DNA of 64,000 nucleotides, from positions 6,646,501 to 6,710,500 of the forward strand of contig JASJZC010000002.1 of NCBI GenBank assembly GCA_037178855.1, in the 5' to 3' direction. This DNA is from Oscheius sp. JU75. Lineage: Eukaryota > Nematoda > Chromadorea > Rhabditida > Rhabditidae. Below the pieces are notes generated by a model. That model was not told the DNA's origin and did no database searches. It worked only from the letters and a program-made list of their open reading frames with translations. The translations under genes and the position numbers were made by a program. Shown piece after piece: positions 54,607 through 64,000 of the stretch. Every line of letters starts with the position of its first letter. Positions within the stretch are counted from its first letter, which is position 1.

Positions 54607-57600
54607 CAGTTTTCGAATTTGAGCGCCAGCCAACAATATAGTTGATCTACTCACACGTTCCCTCCTTTTCCCATTGGCTATTTTTAGTCGGCCGCTAGTC
54701 TTACTCTTGCTATTCAGAGTCAGTTAGCTGCTCCGCTTAGTTTTTTCGCCTAGTTGCTGGACAGTATCTTTGACGCGACTGCCTTTTCTGAAAAAGAAAT
54801 CTATTTTTACTTAGGGCATCATTGTAACTTTCTCTGGCAGTAGATAATCAGCTGAGAAGCAGCTTTCGTGTTTTTTTGCCCTCTCCGAAACTGTTCTGTA
54901 AACATGGTGTCTGCCCGCAAACTGTCAGCTGAAATCGAGCGCGACAACCTGGCATTCACTTCGTTCAACAAGATTTATGAGTCATCTTCGCTGTTGGAAA
55001 AGTTTCTGCCGAAAATTTGTTTTACCCATCCGCCGATGAACGAGAATAGTATACACGCCCTTATTATTCCGGTTCAATGGAAGTCCCGCTCCTCCACAGC
55101 TTCTTTTTGGGCTCAAAATGTTGTTTTTCAGATTTGTAATGTTCTACAAAATTATTTATTTTTAAATGCGCCACAACTTTGTAGAACTAGGCGGGGAAAA
55201 AATCGTATTCTAGACATGAAAAAGGCTGTAAAATGAATGATGATCTGCTACACGGATACCCTATCCATTGGATTGCTACTACAGAAAGGAGTTCAAAATT
55301 TCCTACCACATCATATGCTTGCCATTTAAAATTGCAAAAAGCACCAGGCTTTGTTTGTAGGCGTACCTCCGAATGTGTACTGGACTATCAATTGTTGCGC
55401 GCAAAGCGAGATTGCACCAACACGCAATTCCGGTCTAGTCACCAAATGATCATTCCCTTGCCTTGTCGCCTTTGATGAAAATGGTCAAGTTTCAAGCTAT
55501 GACGGATGACTGTTTTTCGCGGTTCGGTGGGTACAAGCAAGGTCGGGCCGTAAAAAATGGCCCGACACGCCGAGTCTGACAGATTACCGAATGGGAACGG
55601 TAGTTCTGTTTCTACCGTTTTCAGTATTTCTTGGAACCCTCTCCCGTCGTTTTAAATAGAGAACCGGGCTGCGCCGTTTTCTAAATGTTGCCTTTACGGC
55701 CTCACTTTCCCTGCCGTCCTCTCTCCGCGAATCAAGAACCACAGACGAACTTTCACCTCTACCCATGCCACTATTTTTCTGTGTTCTCTTGTAATAGCTA
55801 ATTGCATCGTGTGGCAATGAGGCGTTTAGACCCCGTGGCATGAGTACAGAGACCGGTTTTGAAACTGCGCGCTTTCTCTCTCTAGGTGGGAGAAGTGATA
55901 TACACGATGCCGAGGATAGCACACCCTTTCCGTGAACCCTCTTTTTCTAGACCTTTCTGATTCAGACTCACGCTGCGGGTGCAAACACTAAATGTCCAAA
56001 TTCGTGTGCAGGGAACCTCGTCCCTCAACACTTCAATGTAGACGCTTGTTTACCCTATTCCTGTCTACTTCATTCAAAGCAGCTGTCTTTTTGGTCTCGG
56101 GAACCACCGCGGCTCTCTTTTGTCATACCTGTATCCATATCCTACAGTTATAGCAGAATTCCATTATTCTAAACGCAAAAAACGCTTGTCTGTCTGTACT
56201 GAAACATTGCAACGGTGTCGGTGAGCCACAGAAGAGCGAACATAAATTCAGCAAAGCACGCGTCAGGCAAGCGCTGAATGAAACAAACCCTGGGGTACCT
56301 CTGGAAATTTCTTATTTGGCCCATCGCATGGTCTCAACAGTATTCTATTTTCTCATCTCCATGTTTTACTACAGCAACGAGCGCCGAGTGGTCACAACCT
56401 GTGACAAAGAGGTTGTAATCCGCCGCAAATGACTTGTTTTCTTCTTTTTTTTTCTCTCGCATTTTTACCTGAGCTATTGCTGGGTCAAAAGTTTATTTTG
56501 ATTCTTTAGATGAGATCAAAACAAGGTGTTTTGTCACGAAGACCGTGTGAAAAAACAATCTCGGTAAGAATTGAGTTAAGCTTACAGCGAGTCAGTAGTT
56601 TATAATTACTACGTTTTTTCTTTGCCCACTGTTATTTTGGTCCTCTTGCACTTCAAAATTCCATTCTATTTACTCTTTCACCATCTCCCACCTGACCACA
56701 AGCGCGTATTCTCTCAGTTCACATACCGGGGTGTCATTGTTTCTCTCTCTCCCACTCTTCTCCTAATTTAGCCCCAATCGCCTATCAGTGTCGGAGACGA
56801 CCTTCGCAATTCAATTTCGCGCCCGTGTTGTTCGTGTGTTGATGCGGCTGCAGCATCAGCACAGCTCCGTCTCGGGTTATTTGTTGCCCACTGTCCGGTT
56901 ACGTGGGCAACAGTGAACTGAGTTTTTTTTACTATATAGTTTTCTCTACAAAACTTTTTTCTTTGAACTACTTTTTCGTCTCCAACAGGTTGGAGAGTAA
57001 CACTCTGTTCAATATTACCTGCCCTGCGACATTATAACTGGTTGATGATTTGTCTTAGATACTAAATCCAATCTCCTCTTTATAATCCCGAGCATGTCTT
57101 TTTTCAAGTGCTATTTCAAAACCTAAACGAATTAATCATCCATGCGGTTGGCACGCTGTAAAGTGCAAATTAACCTTTTACCGGAACTTGTTACGAGTCA
57201 TGCCACTGGTCAGACGACTCTCTGAAATTTTTCACCTAGTTCTTTTTTTCACTTCTCTTTTTGTTTGTCGTTCGGGTTCGCGCGCGCGGCGCACTTTGAG
57301 CTGCCACACGTGTTTCTCCTCCTTTCAATCTGGCTGCAACCATCTTTAAACCAACTGGCGATCGAAAACTCGATTCGATTCCATGGAAAAAATCAATTGC
57401 AATATGAAGAGTTCCGTTCCGATTACTCATTAAACCGCCGCACATTTTTCTTTGTATTCCAGATGTTATTTGTCATTCCACACCCGCTCGGTCTCTCGTA
57501 CCTTTCTCTTTTTTCGAATCAGACGGGGCTTCGACTTTTACTTAAGATTTGATCCGCTAATTATTATTGTATATGGTAGGTTCATTTCCTGAATTTTTAT

Positions 57601-59806
57601 ATCGTCTTTTCTTAAACCTAAACCAATCAGCTTTTTTCAAAAGTCACCACTGACTCTTTGTGTCCACCACCCAGCCTGCCCTTCTTTGATTGACCCCTCC
57701 AAATCCTTAATGGGCTTTTCGCATGTGGCCAGTTGCGGTCCATTTAAAGGATGCAGCATATTCTATTACTTTTTTTTGTTATGCTTGTCTTTATTTTTAA
57801 TCGGCGTCGAGAGACGAGGCGCCCTTGAAAGCCTAAGCGATTTGGCTGCCTCATGTAATTTGGTAGTAGTTCAGTAGTTCTGTGAAAATCTTTTCTTGTC
57901 CAGTATTTGCTAAAAAGCATCTGTTTCACACCACTATTGCAGTTTTTTCCTGATGACCTCTATACTTCAGCGTTTCCAGCTGTTTGCAACCACATAATGC
58001 TGTTTTGATTTGCGAGATATTGGGCTTCAAGCTATTGACCCCGAGGAGTTGTTGCCAATAGGCAAGCTTTTTTTCAATGGCTTTAAAAAATGTCCTCACA
58101 TAGAACGAAAAGTCCCAACCTCGGGAAGGTTTTCGCACTCAATCGAATCCCATTAAAAAGCTGCCGCTGTCGCAGCTGAAGGTGTTTTTCGGGAGCCTGC
58201 AATGTGAAAAAAAGCCTGTCACCGCGGCAACTGCCCCATCATTTTGCTCATCTCGCAAATTGAACAGAATTTCGAAGTTTAAAAGTCTTTTTTATAAATC
58301 TCATATTTGCTATTAAAATTTCAAATTATTCCTAGCCCCAGCCAGTTTTGTTGCCACCTTAAAAATCATATTACGCATAATTTTAATTTGTAAATATTAA
58401 TCTGAAGAGTGCCAAAGATTTTTCCAACACTATTTTCTTTCAATTTCACATCTTAAAAAGTGTAGGCTAAAAAGAGTTTACCAACAAAGAGTGGGGGTCA
58501 GCCGGTTGGTGCAGTTATATTTCTCTCTGGATGTAATGCTGGCTTGGGTGTGTGTCAGCTGTCTTGTCTTTTGCCTCTCATCTCCTCGCTGCAATATTTG
58601 CATCATTTTCTCAAGTTTATTCCTGTTACCTCAGCGCTTCTTCCTATGTTTGGAGCTGGTGTTTCACATTTATTTCAGCTTTGATTATATTTTTACAAGT
58701 ATTTTTGCTGAAGTCTTACATTTTTCCGGTATTGCTTTCCGCCTGTTAGCAGCGAGTTTCATTTCACCAAGTTCAATCAATAACTTCTATGTATACCAAT
58801 ACGATGCTTGTACCTCAGACGATTTGCTTACGTTATTAGTATATATTTGAAATCGTAACCAACTTCAAAGCATACTCCTAAATGTCTGCTCCCGAATTTG
58901 AAAAAAAGGTGTTTAAAGCGAGATATACATCTTCTGTAATATGATCAATCCTTGATCTTAAATAGTTTTATCCAACACAGCAGATGCCCCGCTAGTGCTC
59001 CTGACAGGTAGATGCTGTTTCACTCAAGCTACCAGGATAGAACCATAATTCTCTCAAAAAATCCCTCTCCTAACTGACTCGATATGACTTGTTGCCATCG
59101 ATTAGTGTGCGCACAGAATAACTGTCACTAATTGACAATATTGGCTTCAGACACACACACAGGCTTTTAGGCGTTTAGAAGAGAATTAGATTCTACCCAA
59201 AAAAAACTTTTTTGCTCATCAATCCACCTTTTCCCCAGGCATACAATGTAAAGCTTTTTTGGCTTTTCATTATGACAAATGACTCTTACATAGATTCCTA
59301 ACTGGCAAGTTTTCTTTCAACGGTTTGCAAACACGACAATACTTTTGTAGCTGACATCATATTTTTTGAGCAGTCAAAGAGTACAGCTGAAGACAGTCAT
59401 GTCTGACGAGACTCGAAGAAAATCACTGCAAGTAGATTCGCTTAAAGCTCTTTGGAAAATACTTCTAAACAGAAAAAAACATGCGAAAAGATCGAGAAAT
59501 GAAGTGTACTTTTCTGGACCGAGATGATCAAAATCATTTTCGCCTACTCTCGTCAAAAGCGAATCAACTTTTAATCAATCTCGATTTTGATTTGACCTAA
59601 AGAAGTTACCATATGTCTACTACTACATTCTTTAACAACCTGCCATTGTTACACGCCAGAATCTGTCAACCTTCCATTTCTCATTGTTATCTTTTGAACT
59701 CTTCCTTGTCGCCTGCTATGCTAAAATATATTATGGCGCAATTTATGAAAATAGCTTTCTTACTTCTTTCCCACTTTAAAAAATATTTTAATTATGTGTC
59801 TTTCAG
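54607..59806. other. Five-kb A/T-rich region without convincing genes
   Basis: Contains several open stretches (54904-55236 and the overlapping 55233-55475 are the longest) without recognisable domains, splice continuity or signal peptides. A SINE copy lies at 58980-59180 on the minus strand. It could hold 5' exons or promoter of the downstream repeat-protein gene. Confidence 0.4.
58980..59180 (-). repeat. tRNA-related SINE, copy 4 (divergent)
   Basis: The reverse complement shows GCCTAAAAGCCTGTGTGTGT, CAATTAGTGACAGTTATT, CAACAAGTCA..GAGTCAG, GGTAGCTTGAGTG and ATCTACCTGTCAGGAGC in the same order as the other copies, with more substitutions. Confidence 0.55.
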
Positions 59807-59809
59807 CAT

Positions 59810-62800
59810 GGTAGACAGAGGCAGACCACCGAAACCCCCATTTAGCCACGGTGAGTTATTGTTTTGCTTTTTTACGAATGAGTTTGAACTGTGTGAATTC
59901 CTAAGCTTACGTTAGTGTGCTTAGAATCTACAAAACCGTCATGCAAAGCTTTTGAAACTTACCACCTGTTACAAAGTTTTTATTATCGGGCTTCGATCTA
60001 AACTGCACGTTTTCACAGTGAAGCAAATACTGTCTAACCGCATAATGAATATTATTAACTAAAAAAAGCTTAGAAGGAAACGTTTAATAGATGGTTACTA
60101 ACTTGAATTTTAGGCGCAGGCGTCGACAGTCGCCCCACCTGGACAGTGACACGAAGGGAACGAACGGAACTATCTCCCCTAAGGTACAGCACCATAATTT
60201 AAACTAAAAACAATAATTTCAGGACTGGGACCCCGTATCAGTCTCGAACCGTGACGACAACAGAACGGGTTCAAATAATGCAGTTGCCGATTGATCTTAC
60301 GGAGCAACAGGTAATTCGTAAAAAAAAATGTCGAACAAAACTAGTTTTGTAGGTAGCTCCGGCGCGACTGCTAGCATTTTCGCCTACGGCGAACACCTCC
60401 CAGTCCGTTTCATCCACTGTCACTACTATTCAAGTAACTATATCAACATTGCTTTTCGAAAACAACAAATATAGGGTGAAGGAGCGCCGCTGATTGGGGC
60501 CGTGACAGCCGCAGGAGTTCCAATTTTTAACGGAATTTTACACCAACCTGAAGCGAGACACACGACGACAATCATAACCACTACGACCACAACTTACCGC
60601 GTGGTAGAAGTCAGCGACAGTGACTCCCAGTCAGACGACTTCGACTTGCTTGAAGAGACTTTCGCCGACAACACGCTTACCATCGATCTGACGATGGTTC
60701 CACGATCACCATCTCCGCAATATGTCATTGTTTCAAAAGCAGAAACAGAGGCTCCTTTGTCACCTGTCAATAGAACCAGAATGGAAATCGATCTATGGGA
60801 AGAGATCAAAGAATCGACAATCAATAAAAAAGAAGAGCTCCCAGGACAGCCCATAATGGAAGTGGTCAGCGTGTACCACTGCGGAGCCTCCGTACAAGAC
60901 TCGGAAAACCTACCAAAACAAACAATTCCCATAGTAGTGTCGGAGCAAATCATCGCTGAAGATCAAGAAGCTAGTACAAGCCAAGTTGATGTGGAAAGTT
61001 TATCAGAGAGAGATGAACAACAGCCGTCAACTCGCACGGACACCTTAGGACACACTGACATACACCAGAAAACGACAAACACAGAACCGAGAACGATCAA
61101 AGAAGAGTTCGCTCCGCTTTCACCCTACAAGCATAGCCCTGCTCGTCTGCAATATCAAACTTCCGAGATCTACGAAGGACCACTGGACAGCACTGGACGC
61201 CATCACGACATCGATGGCCAACCATTGACACACCACGTCACAGTCTATCATTCGGGACGTTCAGACGAAGCTATTCCAGCAGTCGCCAAAGTTGAAGAAC
61301 CTGTTCACGATGTTGAGCTGGAGAAGGAAGTCACTGAGAAGAGCAAGGGATTCGGCTTCAAGCTGCCTGGACTCTTCAAGAAAAGTCATGCTCATCAAGA
61401 TTATCCAACTTCCGAGATCTACGAAGGACCACTGGACAACACTGAACGCCATCACGACATCGATGGCCAACCATTAACTCACCACGTCACTGTCTATCAT
61501 TCGGGACGTTCAGACGAGCCCGTTGCAGCACCTGTCAAAACAGAGAAGTCGGAAGAACACGAGTTTGACATTGCTGATGCTGCTCGCGGCCTTGGGTTTA
61601 AGTTTACCGGTCTTTTCAAGCGAGGTCCTGCCCACCTGGATTATCCAACTTCCGAGATCTACGAAGGACCACTGGACAACACTGGACGCCATCACGACAT
61701 CGATGGCCAACCATTGACTCACCACGTCACTGTCTATCATTCGGGACGTTCAGACGAAGCTATTCCAGTATTCGTCGCCAAAGTTGAAGAACCTGTTCAC
61801 GATGTTGAGCTGGAGAAGGAAGTCACTGAGAAGAGCAAGGGATTCGGCTTCAAGCTGCCTGGACTCTTCAAGAAAAGTCATGCTCATCAAGATTATCCAA
61901 CTTCCGAGATCTACGAAGGACCACTGGACAACACTGGACGCCACCACGACATCGATGGCCAACCATTGACTCACCACGTCACAGTCTATCATTCGGGACG
62001 TTCAGACGAAGCTATTCCAGCAGTCGCCAAAGTTGAAGAACCTGTTCACGATGTTGAGCTGGAGAAGGAAGTCACTGAGAAGAGCAAGGGATTCGGCTTC
62101 AAGCTGCCTGGACTCTTCAAGAAAAGTCATGCTCATCAAGATTATCCAACTTCCGAGATCTACGAAGGACCACTGGACAACACTGGACGCCATCACGACA
62201 TCGATGGCCAACCATTAATTCACCACGTCACAGTCTATCATTCGGGACGTTCAGACGAGCCCGTTGCAGCACCTGTCAAAACAGAGAAGTCGGAAGAACA
62301 CGAGTTTGACATTGCTGATGCTGCTCGCGGCCTTGGATCCAAGTTTACTGGTCTTTTCAAGCGGTGTCCTGCCCACCTGGATTATCCAACTTCCGAGATC
62401 TACGAAGGACCACTGGACAACACTGGACGCCACCACGACATCGATGGCCAACCATTGACTCACCACGTCACAGTCTATCATTCGGGACGTTCAGACGAAG
62501 CTATTCCAGTAGTCGTCGCCAAAGTTGAAGAACCTGTTCACGATGTTGAGCTGGAGAAGGAAGTCACTGAGAAGAGCAAGGGATTCGGCTTCAAGCTGCC
62601 TGGACTCTTCAAGAAAAGTCATGCTCATCAAGATTATCCAACTTCCGAGATCTACGAAGGACCACTGGACAACACTGGACGCCACCACGACATCGATGGC
62701 CAACCATTGACTCACCACGTCACAGTCTATCATTCGGGACGTTCAGACGAAGCTATTCCAGTAGTCGTCGCCAAAGTTGAAGAACCTGTTCACGATGTTG

Positions 62801-64000
62801 AGCTGGAGAAGGAAGTCACTGAGAAGAGCAAGGGATTCGGCTTCAAGCTGCCTGGACTCTTCAAGAAAAGTCATGCTCATCAAGATTATCCAACTTCCGA
62901 GATCTACGAAGGACCACTGGACAACACTGGACGCCACCACGACATCGATGGCCAACCATTGACCCACCACGTCACAGTCTATCATTCGGGACGTTCAGAC
63001 GAGCCCGTTGCAGCACCTGTCAAAACAGAGAAGTCGGAAGAACACGAGTTTGACATTGCTGATGCTGCTCGCGGCCTTAGATCCAAGTTTACTGGTCTTT
63101 TCAAGCGAGGTCCTGCCCACCTGGATTATCCAACTTCCGAGATCTACGAAGGACCACTGGACAACACTGGACGCCACCATGACATCGATGGCCAACTATT
63201 GACTCACCACGTCACAGTCTATCATTCGGGACGTTCAGACGAAGCTATTCCAGTAGTCGCCAAAGTTGAAGAACCTGTTCACGATGTTGAGCTGGAGAAG
63301 GAAGTCACTGAGAAGAGCAAGGGATTCGGCTTCAAGCTGCCTGGACTCTTCAAGAAAAGTCATGCTCATCAAGATTATCCAACTTCCGAGATCTACGAAG
63401 GACCACTGGACAACACTGGACGCCACCACGACATCGATGGCCAACCATTGACTCACCACGTCACAGTCTATCATTCGGGACGTTCAGACGAGCCTGTTGC
63501 AGCACCTGTCAAAACAGAGAAGTCGGAAGAACACGAGTTTGACATTGCTGATGCTGCTCGCGGCCTTGGATCCAAGTTTACTGGTCTTTTCAAGCGAGGT
63601 CCTGCCCACCTGGATTATCCAACTTCCGAGATCTACGAAGGACCACTGGACAACACTGGACGCCACCACGACATCGATGGCCAACCATTGACTCACCACG
63701 TCACAGTCTATCATTCGGGACGTTCAGACGAAGCTATTCCAGTAGTCGTCGCCAAAGTTGAAGAACCTGTTCACGATGTTGAGCTGGAGAAGGAAGTCAC
63801 TGAGAAGAGCAAGGGATTCGGCTTCAAGCTGCCTGGACTCTTCAAGAAAAGTCATGCTCATCCAGATTATCCAACTTCCGAGATCTACGAAGGACCACTG
63901 GACAACACTGGACGCCACCACGACATCGATGGCCAACCATTGACTCACCACGTCACAGTCTATCATTCGGGACGTTCAGACGAAGCTATTCCAGTAGTCG
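59810..64000 (+). CDS. Giant tandem-repeat protein, 3' end outside window
   Basis: Exons: about 59810-59850 (ATG after TCTTTCAG), about 60114-60183, 60223-60311, 60353-60437, then one exon open from about 60475 to the window end. The N-terminal ~350 residues are Pro/Thr/Ser- and acidic-rich without a known domain. From about 61150 it consists of tandem units that each begin YPTSEIYEGPLDNTGRHHDI, continue with DGQPLTHHVTVYHSGRSDE, then branch into type A (EEPVHDVELEKEVTEKSKGF, GFKLPGLFKKSHAHQ; ~84 residues) or type B (VKTEKSEEHEFDIADAARGL, FKFTGLFKRGPAHLD; ~80 residues). The order seen is A B A A B A A B A B A A (last partial). No signal peptide or TM. Function unknown; the repeat style reminds me of repetitive tails of giant nematode cytoskeletal proteins such as large ankyrin isoforms, but this is unverified. 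The ATG may instead be an internal Met. Confidence 0.8.
61152..64000 (+). repeat. Coding tandem array of 240/252-bp units
   Basis: Twelve units, the last cut by the window edge, with almost identical DNA, including third codon positions. The shared first half (~117 bp) is nearly invariant; the second half exists in two versions. Small 3-bp differences occur only at the AIPxVVAKV junction of type A units. The high DNA identity implies recent expansion or ongoing homogenisation. Long minus-strand frames here are shadows of the repeat. Confidence 0.95.

Noticed and set aside
54904-55475. Two plus-strand frames (110 and 80 codons) overlapping by ATGA
   Set aside because: The overlap resembles a bacterial or viral arrangement but there are no recognisable domains, no splice or promoter signals, and the surroundings are A/T-rich noncoding DNA; treated as chance.
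56883-56911. Small palindrome TTGCCCAC..GTGGGCAA
   Set aside because: An 8-bp stem is within chance expectation for a region of this length.
61261-63966. Repeated ~61-80-residue frames on the minus strand and in other plus frames
   Set aside because: Shadows of the tandem coding array; the continuous plus frame through the whole region is the real one.
61152-64000. CRISPR-like or satellite array
   Set aside because: Units are 240-252 bp, multiples of three, open in one frame throughout and continuous with upstream exons; it is a coding repeat.

Overview
This window looks like a gene-dense stretch of a nematode genome, probably chromadorean and not a Caenorhabditis I recognise. The reasons are very short introns (often 30-50 bp) with TTTCAG-type acceptors; acceptor-like sites placed immediately upstream of many start codons, as expected for spliced-leader trans-splicing; and nematode-typical families: an SRT-class chemoreceptor, a Patched protein, a GT14 core-2/I-branching glycosyltransferase and a SEC14-GOLD protein. 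No prokaryotic features, rRNA or intact tRNA were seen. All gene models were built by hand from splice signals and protein continuity.

Left part (1-11.8 kb): three tandem plus-strand genes, namely a coiled-coil protein, the LDL-receptor-family chaperone MESD and the exocyst subunit SEC6. SEC6 introns hold a SINE copy and a possible antisense gene for a small secreted peptide. A minus-strand basic protein follows, then the relic of a Merlin/ISXO2-type transposon (12.3-12.85 kb).

Middle-left (14-28 kb): minus-strand HYOU1/GRP170 (ER HSP70), plus-strand UPF0729/C18orf32 homologue, minus-strand SEC14-like lipid-transfer protein, a (CTCTGT)n hexamer array, a plus-strand forkhead factor, and two minus-strand four-TM proteins only 114 bp apart that may form an operon. 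A largely non-coding 5 kb with CT/GA tracts follows.

Middle-right (33-50 kb): Patched (17 exons), SINE copies in both orientations, a possible 88-aa gene, then GT14, whose second intron has been swollen to 2.7 kb by an intact mariner nested in a long-inverted-repeat element and followed by a TA-flanked MITE. A carboxylesterase-like protein that lacks the nucleophile serine lies tail-to-tail with GT14. A secreted Pro/Gln-rich protein is divergent from it.

Right part (50-64 kb): a perfect 32-bp inverted repeat, the SRT receptor, a four-exon 139-aa gene assembled only from short exons, a second hairpin, about 5 kb without clear genes, and finally a gene encoding an alternating ~80/84-residue tandem-repeat protein that runs off the window end. 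Several genes serve the secretory route (MESD, HYOU1, SEC6, SEC14-like, GT14), but nothing shows that they are a functional cluster. The most unusual features are the repeat protein, the nested transposons, the serine-less esterase and the hidden small genes.
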